From Adineta steineri (taxonomy: Eukaryota > Rotifera > Eurotatoria > Adinetida > Adinetidae), in assembly GCA_905250115.1 (NCBI GenBank), contig CAJNOI010000069.1:1-64000 (forward strand): a DNA stretch of 64,000 bases. The letters are read 5' to 3'. The notes under the pieces were generated by a model. That model was not told the origin of the DNA and did not search any database. It saw only the letters and a program-made list of their open reading frames with translations. How positions within the stretch are numbered: the stretch's first letter is position 1; each line of letters begins with the position of its first letter. The position numbers and the translations under genes are program-made. Of the stretch, positions 49,201-59,600 are shown piece by piece.

Positions 49201-52200
49201 GAATTTATATTGAAACGATATCAGTAAAGATATGAAGAGACTTTATTTTAATAAAAACTGTTTCATTGATGAAATATTCTTTGAGACATGAAATAAAACA
49301 TGAAAGCCTTCTCTATTACTTCATCGAGGACAGAATTTCTTCTTTCTCTATTCTTTAATCTGAACAATCTATTTCTCTAGACACATTTTCTTACACAGTC
49401 GTTTAATTAATCTTTCTCAACCATTTTTGTTTTCTTTCGTTTTTTATATTTAAATGTCTTTATTAACTTCTGTTACTTATCTATTCACATCTCTTTATTT
49501 CATTTCACTTTTCTTCAACTTACCAAAAGAATCCTTCATCAGTAAGAATTTTTGAATTCGATGGTTATTTTGATCAGTAACAAACATGTTTCCCGAATGA
49601 TCAAAACTCAAAGTCAATGGATCATACAGTTGATTGGATTGTGAACCCCACCCATAACATCCAACTAAACATCGAAAACCATTCAAGCCCGAACCAACAA
49701 TGCGACCATTGATGTTGCGTCCATCCACAACAAATAAATATTTCTCAGCATCTAATATAATTCCATTTGGAAACCAAAGTGTAATTGTTGGATATGGTGA
49801 TGTCTCGCCAGCTACTATGATACCATTTGATTCTCCCGTTTGGAACAACTGCACTCGATGATTGTTACAATCTGCCACATATAAATCAAAATTTACATCG
49901 ACAAAAATTCCATGAGGACCAGCAAGTTGATTCGAGGCTAATCCGAAAGTACCTGTTCCAGCGGCAACACGGTTTGAAGTCATTACAGGAGCATTCAACG
50001 ATCTTTTCACTACTTGATGATGAGTAGACATTGAACAATAAAGAGTATCATTGATATCGACAAATAAACCATAACATGATGAGTTGACATTCATCACTGT
50101 GACAAAGGTATTTGTTTCTGCACTCAATCTCTGTACTCGACCACTCTTATAATCACCATCATTAATATAAATATCGCCATTTGATGTCACGAAGAGAGAA
50201 TACCGTTCTGTAAAATTAACCTGAATGATCTTTGTTGGATTTATACTCCCTTCTTGCCACATTACAATTGCGTTGATTTCTTGATTAGAGACATAAATTG
50301 TGTTGTTTGTGTTCACAAAACTAGCGGTAGGTGCAAAACCAACAATCGAGCGATTAGCAATGGTAATTCCATTGGAATCCCAAATGGGTGTTGGAGAAAA
50401 CTTTGGTTGATTGTATGAAAGAGCTAAAAACGAGAAAAATATAAAAAATATTAGACAAGAACTGTAAATGAAATTAAACTATTAATTTATGTTTTTTCTT
50501 CGATAAATTCATTGAGATTAGTTTTCAAGAGATTTTTACGATTGTTGTTCTATTTTCTTGGATGATTTGTAAGTATCAACTGAGAGAGTACTAAATTCAT
50601 CGAAGAGGATCACCTTTGTTGTTGTTTTTTTATTGTAAAAGAAAAATAATTATGTTCGATCCTTGAAAAGATACGATTATCATTGAAGACAAAAAGTAAT
50701 CAAATAATTTCTTTTATTTATTCAACGAAAATGAATTCGAAGGAGGAAAAATTGTTTTTAAAGAGAATGACTTTATTGCAATTCAGAATTAATTCTCATT
50801 TTCATATGAAAAATATTATGCATTTGTTTATGTTAAATCATTTCAGTTGAATCTAATTAATATGTGAAAGAGGGAAGAAAATTCTGTTGCTAATCTTTAA
50901 GTAAATAGCTATCCGAAGAAATTATTCAAGAAAAATATTTTGAGATAAAAATAAAATGAAAATATTCTTTTTTTTATCAATAATATATTTTTACTTTTTT
51001 AAAAATTCTCATCAAATTAAATAAAACAAACTTGAAATCGATCTCAACGAAACTGATATTGAATAACATCACTTTCTTCTAACTTCTTTGTCAAATAATA
51101 ATTAAACTTAATCAAAGTTTTTCTCTTCTTTTTTTCCTCTCATTATTTCAACTTAACTATTTTCAGAAAAATATTTCAATAATCATCGATTCCTTTTAAA
51201 CACGAGAGAAACTTCTATGTATTTCACCTTTAATTCAAATCTTGTCTTACTTAACAATAATATTCTTTTATAATAGTCTAGTGATAAAAATGATAGTGCC
51301 AGTCATGAATTTGCACTTGCAAAGCAGTTCTACATTACCATATGATTTGTGCTCTGTCTTTCTAGCAAACGTGTTTATTGAAACATTTAAAAAGTTAATA
51401 TTTTCTCACAAGTAATCTTGTCTCGAAAGTGTTGATGAAGAATATTTGTCATCTCATTGATCAATCACATTCATTTCTACACGATAGCTTCATATTTTCC
51501 AGAAAAAGATTCTTTCCTTTTATGCACTTTAAAAGTTTTAAATTCTTTTTATTTCCTATAAGAGTAAATAATATATATATAGAAGTGGATGATCAACTGA
51601 CCTGATATCTCACTTCTATTTTTATATATAAAACTCATTGAGTACATCAAACATAATATAATTATTTTATCATAGTCATAGTATTTTTTATATAATGAAT
51701 CTACATCTTATCTGAAACCAGAATAGTCAAATATTTTCACAAAAGTTTGTTTTCATTTACATTGACCTGTTCATCTTTTCTTTTTTTTATTTTGATTTCA
51801 TATGGAAAAGTCAATTAATCTTTTTTTCCATATGTTATAATGCGATATGATGAAATAGATTTCTTTCCTTTTTGTTGTGTCTCACTCTCATCTCAAGATC
51901 TACAAATAAATTCGATATCGAGAGAAGATTCCAGTAATGTTCAAGTTTTTAATCATTTTGAAACTATCAACCGATACAAACTCAGATATCTACAGTACTA
52001 TCAATCATTATTTCAACTTATAATTTTAAACTTAAACTTTCATCATTCCTTAAACTACAGAAAGTCTCGCATAGTCACTGCAAGAGATCAATACCATCAC
52101 TTTGAATATATAATAGAAATTCATGTCAAATTCTATAGTCTATTATTTCACTTCCTTTTGTCCAACTAAAACTCTAACCAATAATGCCATTTTTGTGCAA

Positions 52201-52302
52201 TAGCGGATCTTTAGTATGTGATAAATAAAAGTATTTACCTGATGTTTGATTGTCGAGAATGAACAGAAGAATAATGATAAATACATAGATATTCAACATC
52301 AT
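43208..52302 (-). CDS. modular receptor: signal peptide, two NHL domains, two beta repeats, 7TM
   Basis: Six exons on the minus strand: 52302-52239 (signal peptide MMLNIYVFIIILLFILDNQT), 50423-49524 (NHL A), 47644-46763 (NHL B), 45962-45576 and 45081-44698 (two related beta-type domains) and 44280-43208 (7TM). All five junctions are phase 1, and the frame stays open for 1229 residues. NHL repeats show GIFVDVNFDLYVADC and FDHSGNMYVTDQENSRIQKF. The two beta exons share Y.E.....VN.TG.Y.....N....G.IY...FNPL.PSENLL and GQFKL. The last exon has seven hydrophobic helices, with VERALLLF at the end of helix 3 where rhodopsin-type GPCRs carry E/DRY. It is therefore a putative surface receptor with an NHL beta-propeller ectodomain. 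Whether NHL A and B are both included or are alternatives cannot be told from DNA. Introns are 0.4-1.9 kb, much longer than in neighbouring genes. Confidence 0.75.
44422..44468. repeat. GT-rich/CA-rich foldback, copy 4 (inside an intron)
   Basis: CGGGGTGTGGGTGTG and, after about 20 nt, CCACCCACCCTC. The arms are complementary over GGTGTGGGTG/CCACCCACC with mismatches. It lies in the last intron (44281-44697) of the NHL-7TM gene. Confidence 0.6.
46763..47644 (-). repeat. NHL exon B, duplicate of NHL exon A
   Basis: 882-nt phase 1-1 exon. The encoded propeller is closely similar to that at 49524-50423. The best-conserved part is nearly identical in DNA (about 47190-47360 against 49970-50130, a few differences per 100 bases by eye): both encode VMNVNSSCYGLFVDINDTLY and CSMSTHHQVVKRSLN. 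The intron ends just upstream are also alike (CTAATATT...TTTTT..CTCG/TTG..TTT.AG), so the duplication included flanking intron. Confidence 0.75.
49524..50423 (-). repeat. NHL exon A, duplicate of NHL exon B
   Basis: 900-nt phase 1-1 exon coding six or so NHL-like repeats with N-glycosylation sequons. It starts ALSYNQPKFSPTPIWDSNG after the signal-peptide exon. The donor (TTTTG/GTAAGT) corresponds exactly to that of exon B. Uneven similarity along the pair (a near-identical core, more diverged ends) hints at gene conversion. Confidence 0.75.
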
Positions 52303-53160
52303 TCAACACGTTTTATTTTCTTGATAAATTAGTTAACTAATAAAGTAATTTTCTTTATCTTCGATGAAAACAAAGTGACACTAGCTGTAGATTTTCTCGC
52401 TAGTTATATATCTCTCTTTTTCTCTCATTTATTTATTCCCACATAAAACAAAAAGAAAAATAGTATTCTAGAGAACGTTTCGTCGTAGGTAAGATAAAAA
52501 AATTGATTTTAGATTGGGTTAATGAACAAAATTGATTATTTAATTTGATATTTTTCGTTGAATTTGATTCTTTTCCAGATTCGAAAATACAGAATGGAAT
52601 TTAAATTCGACATCATCCTCTTCTTTTCTGATTTGATAGAAAATCAAAAGATTTTAGTGAAGACGAACGTGATGAAGAGAAAATAGAGAATTGATCAAAA
52701 TCTGTATTAATCATCGGACGTGTTTTAACTGAAAATAAGATATCAACTATCATCGTCAATAAATGGTTGACGTCAATGAATAAGTCATGATTAGTTTGAT
52801 GTCTTGTTTTATTTGATTCTGTTAAATAATCTGCTTTGTCAGGATTCACTTTTAATCACGTTCTTTATTTCTCTACGCAATAAGTATTTATGAGAAAAGT
52901 TCTCTTCTTTGAATATTTCGATATATTTTTAAAGAAAAACTCGTTAGTCATATACAAAGCAGAAATATCTATTTTGATAAGGTAGATTTTTCTGAGAGAG
53001 AAAGCACAGAGTTGCATGAATTTAACTCTAAATTGAATATTTGCAAGAACAACACTCTAATAATAAACGAATCTTATCAATTAGTAGCACTGATTCTATT
53101 CAAACACAATGGATATCTCTGGTTCCAATTGATTTTTCAGCCAGAGATGAGAAACGCGTT
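52303..53160. other. upstream region of the NHL-7TM gene
   Basis: The likely promoter lies directly upstream of 52302. A 78-codon minus-strand frame at 52613-52849 has no recognisable motif and I do not call it. Confidence 0.4.
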
Positions 53161-53256
53161 GGTGGTGTGGATGAGTCAGAAAAAGATGATCACCCTTACG
53201 TCTCACACGAGCCTTCACCATGATTATGACGCCAACCCACGCCCATACTCTCAAGA
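53161..53256. repeat. GT-rich/CA-rich foldback, copy 5
   Basis: GGTGGTGTGGATGAG at one end and CCAACCCACGCCCATACTC at the other. The inner part, GCCTTCACCATGATTATGAC, has the reverse-complement phrase GTCATAATC...GTGAAGGC, and copy 1 also has GTCATAATCC and GTGAAGG. That shared inner sequence argues for common descent, not just similar composition. Confidence 0.5.
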
Positions 53257-53389
53257 GAAGTAAAACGAGATACTTTGAAGTTTCTACAATATAGAATAAA
53301 AAAAATTGGAAATAAATTTTCACGATATTGAGAATTAATAAAACATAGATTATGGATTCTTGCTAGTGCCACAGCGTTTTTAATTCACT

Positions 53390-53470
53390 TCGCATAACCA
53401 CCACCACCCGGCTGAGGCTAAGTATGCAAATCCCATGTATGTTCTTATCAAAGGCATCTGATGATCTTTC
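53390..53470 (+). pseudogene. U2 snRNA-like fragment (diverged)
   Basis: CGGCTGAGGCTAAGTATGCA followed by AATCCCATGTATGTTCTTATC and ATCTGATGATC lines up, with gaps, with the 5' part of U2 snRNA (CGGC..TT.GGCTAAGATCAA, then a GTTCTTATCA stretch and ATCTGAT). The branch-point-pairing GTAGTA is not present, so it would not be a working U2. It is probably a retro-copied or decayed snRNA piece; a chance match cannot be excluded. Confidence 0.3.
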
Positions 53471-53570
53471 AGTCCTTTGTCTTCCCTTATATCTGAAATA
53501 ACATGTATTTGTCGGCATTGAAACCCGTTCACATGTGTTATAGAAGATTTGCTATACAATAGCGCGAGTG

Positions 53571-53621
53571 TGGGTAATGTATTAGCTTGTCACCCACACC
53601 CACCTACTCACACCCTCAGGA
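53571..53621. repeat. GT-rich/CA-rich foldback, copy 6
   Basis: GCGAGTGTGGGTAATG and CACCCACACCCACCTACTCA; arms TGTGGGT/ACCCACA are perfect. It ends in CACACCCTCAG, directly next to the dynein-like exon, where the final CAG serves as an acceptor-like sequence. Confidence 0.6.
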
Positions 53622-53757
53622 TGGTAATATTGATAAATCATGGCAAAAAATTATGCAACGTTCACATGAAAATTTGAATGTTGTTAGTTGTTGTACAGGT
53701 GATGATACATTAGCACAATTATTACTACATTTATTCCAACAACTTCAATTATATTGA
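53622..53757 (+). pseudogene. isolated dynein heavy chain exon fragment
   Basis: Directly after an acceptor-like CACCCTCAG, the frame reads [45 protein letters not shown], then stop. This closely follows a stretch in the N-terminal stem/linker of axonemal outer-arm dynein heavy chains (W.KIMQRAHE.P.VV.CC.GD.....LLPHL..QL). No neighbouring dynein exons are seen, and the reading ends where the protein would go on. It is a remnant of a duplicated or rearranged dynein gene. Confidence 0.6.
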
Positions 53758-54883
53758 AGATTTTTACCTGGTTAGGAATCAAGATCTTATTGAAAAGATA
53801 TTTTTGTTAAAATAAGCATATATATGGAAGTCTAATTTTAGATGATACAAAATATTAAAATAAAATGAATAATACTAGGAATAATGAACATTTTGTATCC
53901 ACTTGTGGCGTTCCTGGTGCAAATCTTCATTGCAACTGGAGTCTTTAATGACAAACCTATGCTCACAAAAGTTGGCCGGAAAATGGAAGCTGCGACGGAT
54001 TACGGCAAAATATGGTGAGAATTAATGCTATAATACACCGTTTTATAGTCATTTCAGGCCGTTTCCGATGGTCGGAATGATTGTCCTGGGTCTCTTCGAT
54101 CTTCTCCGTCAATAACAAATCCAGGGAAATCTAAAGAAACGTTTGATCAATTAAAGATTTATTCGGTAAATATAACTTGGAATAAAAACATATTTATCAC
54201 TTTTTTTTCTAGAAAATAGTGAAGCTAAGAAACATGCCGATTTTGTCTCGATTAAAGATATTGAAAAAGCCTTCACTGATTAACAAAATATTCAGTTACA
54301 TATTCTACGTAATCCTATATACAATTTAATTCCCATATAGCTTGTCAAGATTTCATTGATAAATTTTTATACATCACGTATAATAAAATTCTTTTTTTCT
54401 ATATAAAAGATATGTATCAAGGATGAGTTTCAATTGAACCAATGGACTTTGTTAATTAGAACAATAAATTTCTACTATCTAAATCTTATAGGATGAGAAT
54501 AACAACATCAGCAGATCCTGATGATGAAATTACAATTCAGGTTGGTGAATTGTATTAAATATCGAGTTTTAATTGTCTTTAGAACTGAATGAATACCAAA
54601 AGAAATAATTTCGTTTGTTTTAAAATAAAAAAATATGTTTTCTTGAATCTAACGATCTATGATGGGAAAGGAGGGTAGTCACAAAACCTCGATTTATAAT
54701 TTACACTCATCGTTTTCCTTTGTAAAGCATATATAAATTGTACAAAGGACTAAGATTACTGTAAGATTTGTCTAAATAATATGTAACATCTATCAATCAT
54801 TAATGCAAATAATCAAAAAGAAATATAATACTTTTGTAACAAAGAATATTTTATTTTATTTTTAACCAAAATAAAGAATTTCT
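53758..54883. other. gene remnants of unknown origin
   Basis: Several short coding-like pieces with less AT-rich composition: an ATG at 53884 opening MNILYPLVAFLVQIFIATGV (44 codons, stop near 54018); near 54050-54170 a frame QAVSDGRNDCPGSLRSSPS; after a TTTCTAG acceptor-like site near 54212, SEAKKHADFVSIKDIEKAF, then a stop; near 54490 MRITTSADPDDEITIQ. I recognise none of them, and they do not join into one long frame. They look like debris from one or more broken genes. Confidence 0.35.
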
Positions 54884-56370
54884 TTATTCAGAAGAATCTT
54901 GTTTAAATCTTTTCGTCGGATTTTTTTCTTCTTTTTCTTCATCACATTCATTACGTGTTTCTTTTTTCTTCTTATCAAATAGAATAATATTCACACACAT
55001 CATATCTTTTTTCGGTGCTACTTGTCGAACAAATCGACATGATATTTGATTATCATTAATATTCGGTAAAATTGTTTTTAATCGTAATCTTATATCTTCA
55101 TCTGGATTATCAGCTTTTGAAAATGTATAACAATGAATATGAATAGGTAATATCCATTGTTGTTTTTCTTCAATATTTTCTGATAACCATTCAGGCAAAA
55201 CATCCAAAAATGTTAAAGCTATGTCCGGTAAATTCATTAATATAATAATTTTATTATCGGATAAACACCAACGTTTTTCATTATCATTTGCTATATTTTT
55301 TTGATAACTTTCTATACGTGGAAATACAATTGTACGTAAAAATTCTCGTCCATCTAAATTAAATACATGATATTCATTCGAAGATTTTTTTGTTCGATTA
55401 GTTTTTAAATTAATAGTCATCCATTTAACAGATTCAGGATTAATATCATTTGCATAAACAGTACAACCAAGCATTGAAGCTGGAACAACAAACGGTCCAA
55501 CACCAGCAAATACATCAAAAACAAGATCATTATGATGTAGAACATTAACAATACGTTCACGTTCCGTACCTAAATGAAGTATGAAATAATAAATAAAAAT
55601 TAAAAATAAACAAACATACTTAATCGAGGATTCCAATAAACTTTAGCAAAATCAAATTGAAATATTGCTTTACTTTCACGACATTTAACAATAGTATTTG
55701 GTTCACCAGCAATAATTTCTAATTCAAAATTGCGATAAACTGAATCGATTTCATGTAATTTATTCACGACAGTTTTCACATGTGTTAATTTGTCAAGCAC
55801 AACTTGAGCTACAATTCAGAGAAGTCACTGTAAACCGAAACACTACTCATTCCTTTACTCACCAATAATATGTTTATATGGTAAAACTGCATCTTTTAAA
55901 TTGAAATGAGCAATATGTCCAATAAGACTATAACCGGAACCTGTATTAATTGGTCTATCTTTTCCTAAATCATCTGGTAAGATAGCTTTAATAACTTGTT
56001 CAATTGAATAATTCTCATATGTTATTGCTAATGGAGTAAAATCAAATGATTCTTCAACATATTTTGTAATTGATGGTATTTTTTTAATAACATCTTCTTT
56101 ATTTTCAATTATATCTGGATCAAATAAAACTTGTTTATGTGTTTTTAATATTGGTTGTAAATCTCGAACATTTTTTAATGACGGTAAACAAAGTAAATAA
56201 TTTTTCCATTTTGATGATTGAATACATTCAACTGGAATATTCACATATGGAACACTAATAGTTTGTTTAAATTGATCACGATCTAATGTAGTCATACCTT
56301 TTAATGATAGAGGTAATTTTAGATGCATATTACGTAATGATTGTATGATTCTATTTGAATAAATATACAT
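54884..56370 (-). CDS. TRMT5: tRNA (guanine-N1-)-methyltransferase TRM5/TRMT5
   Basis: Three exons, 56370-55863, 55808-55620 and 55569-54884, give 460 residues. The N-terminal part has the D1-type RNA-binding region (SVPYVNIPVECI). The Rossmann methyltransferase core follows: HIAHFNLKDAVLPYKHIIG, FQFDFAKVYWNPRLSTERER, VFDVFAGVGPFVVPA (AdoMet-binding), GCTVYANDINPESVKW and MNLPDIALTFLD (the N.P loop). The C-terminus is Lys/Glu-rich. TRM5 methylates G37 next to the anticodon (m1G37), preventing frameshifts; animal forms act in the nucleus/cytosol and mitochondria. I chose the ATG at 56370 as the first in-frame ATG of exon 1; MHLKLPLSLKGM slightly downstream is an alternative start. Confidence 0.92.
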
Positions 56371-56639
56371 TCATCTGTAATTTAGAGAAAGTTAAATAAA
56401 TGTTTTTGTTTTTTTCTTCAATAGTTATTTAAATACTATCTTTGCTAGTTTGATTTATTATTAATTGAGAGAAATAAAATAAAAGGGATAGTAGTTGTTA
56501 AAAAAATAGCAGACGCACGTATACACATACATTAAAAAAACAACTAAACAAAGAAAATTAATAGTTTTGTTTAATATTCACTGGAATACAATAGAATAAA
56601 TACGAAAGTACCAGCGTCAAACGAAATAAAAATCATTCT

Positions 56640-59600
56640 CTATGATTGAGATCGTTTTTTAGTTTGATTTATTGTTGGTGTTAATCCATGATTTTTTTTA
56701 CGTTTATCAATTAAAGCTTCAATACGTGATAATGAACGTTGAGAAGTTTCTATTGAATCATCGGGAATATCGAGAATCTTTTTCTCGGTATATAATTGAG
56801 TATTTCTAAAAAAAGAAAGAAAAACATGTTGTATTCTTCTTCTTATTATTTTTTTAAATTAGTAAAACATGCATATTGATTTAGTTTTTGTAAGTTAATA
56901 GAACTACCTGTCGACGAAATGTATTAGATGGAGATGTACCACGTGATGGCGACAAACCACTTTCAGCAGCCGCCAAAAGAAAATCATCAGTAGAATCTGA
57001 TCGTGTAGGAAAACGACGTGATGATGTACGAACAAAATATTGTGAAGTAGACATTAAACTTTGACTAAAGTGAGGATGTATTTTCATTGAAGATTTTTCT
57101 AGTTTTTGTTTTCTTCTCATTTCGTTTTTGACAACAAATATTACTTACGTTGTTTTAGCTGCACGTACAGCTTGTTCACGCCATGCTCGAATCTCTTGAA
57201 GACAAGTCTTGAAAATGAATAATTAAATTGAGAAAGCGAAAAAAAAAATAGTTTCTACCGAAAAGAAAGTACAAAATAATTTAAGATCAGTAAAAAATTC
57301 TGTAAGTGAATAATTTTTTGGATCAATAGCTAAAAAATCACATAAATTTTGATAAGCATTTGTCATTTCTTCATCAAGATGTTCCAGTCGAGCAACATCA
57401 TCATCAGCAAGACTAATAAAATCCTTAATAAAATAAATTCTAATTTTATTTATTAAAATCAAAAACGATTTACTTCAATTGCTTCAATAAATCGATCACC
57501 ATCAATTTCATATTCTGTTTCTTTTGCAGCAGCTAATTCTTCTCGAGCATTTTCTAATTCACGTTTTATTTCTTGTGGTTGTTTTTGAAGTTCAAGTACA
57601 TTAACTAGAAACAAAAAAAGAAAATTGATATTTATTTAGTTTCTATCAAATTTACTTTTCGTTATTCCATCAGCAAGTACATAAAATTCATCAGAAAATG
57701 AAAGTAAATCTCGATGTTTATCTTGAATAGCTTGTACAATAAAATGAAGTAGAGAACGACGACCATCATTTGCTTTTGTTGAATGTAACTAAATGAAATT
57801 TAATCAATTAAAAAAAAGTTTTCTTTCATAAAAGTACTTTAGGTAAAAAACTAATATCAAATCCATGAACGGGTTCATAAGTTTTAGCACTTGAATTCAT
57901 ATAATTTCCTACGGTTAAAATTAATTCTAACATTTTTTTAAATCGTATTGAATGTCGAACATGATCACATGCTGAACGAACTTCTACAAATGCCTAAAAC
58001 AAAATTCAAATATAGATCAAGTGTTTTTTCCTATAAATACAAATTAACAAACTTTATCTGTTTCTTCAACTGTTTCTCGATAATTTGCTTTAAATAAAAG
58101 TGTTTTCAAACGTTGCTTTAATCGTTTTATATCACCGATCTAAAACAAACAATATAGATTCTAACCATAGTAGACTCTCCCCAGGAAGACGCCAAATCTC
58201 CGGGGAATTTTTTCATAGATAATTGAAAATATATATTTACTGCACAAAAGTATTGTTCAGAATATTGTAAATCATTAATTTCATTTTGAAAATCTGCTAA
58301 AGTTTTTAATTCATCACATGTTGGTAAATATTTTTCTAATTGTTTAAGAAAATCATATTTTAAATTTTCATTATCACATGAAAGCATCCATTCACGAAAT
58401 ACAGATGGAGATACTTTTAATTGACTAAACATAATTGCTATAAGAAAAAAAACAAGAAAATTAAAATGATTTAATTATTAGAAGAAGAAAAAAATATTTT
58501 ACCAAAATTTTGTGCAGCTTTTGAATCAAGTACACGTAATTCTTTAGATTTATCAACAAGATCATGAATGGGTTGTCTACTTGGAATTATTTTGCTTGCG
58601 AAATTCTTTCGGATATCGGAAAATAGTGTATCATTAACATATTTTTCTTCATCAACATTAACCCACATAGATTCTTTTTTGATTGTATATGGATTTATCT
58701 AGTAAATTACATGATTTATTCGAAAAACAAAAAATTTTTGAGAATAAAGTACGAACTTTACTCCATTGAACTTTTTTAACTGGTTCTGTGACAGCATATT
58801 TCTGTTTCTTACGTAGATATTGTGGTAATTGTGGAGGTGCTAAAAATCAACATAGTTTATTATTTATTGATTATAAAATTTTAATTTACCACTAAATTCT
58901 GGCATCATTGGAGGTGGCGGTGGAGGAATACCAGTACCTATAAATGTGAATGGTCCTGAGGGTGGTACAGGTCCTATGATAGGATGACAAAATGGTGGTA
59001 GCGGTGGAGGCAGTGGTGGTGGAGGTGGTGGTGCTGATATGGTTGGCCTATAATTAATAATCTATATTATTAATTCATATATATTTAAATGACACTAACA
59101 TATGTGAAGATGTTTCTTTTAATTTTTTATCAACTTCAATAACAAGATCTGATAAAAGTGAACGTATTTCATCGTCAATATTATAATTAGATTTAATTGG
59201 TGGAAATGATGTGAATTGTTCGTTAACAGAAGGTAGTGATGATCTTGGTCTATATGATGAATATGGCTAAATATTAAACCATTAATTAATTCGAAAATAA
59301 AAAATCTATTTTCAATATTTATTTACTTGATGATAACGATCATTATCATTTGAATGTAAACACGATTTAACTTCTGTTATTAATGCTTGTGTATTTGAAT
59401 TTCGTGAATCAGAATTAAGTGTTATCCATTCCAGCAGTAATTCACCTAGAATAATAATAATAAATCATTTTTTTTTATATATAGAAAAATTATCTTTTTT
59501 TGTTACTTGTAAATTTTGCATGATCATTTTTGAACGATTGTGAAGATGAAAGTGATGAACGAATATCATCATCATCACCGGGCGACGATGAATCGTTAAT

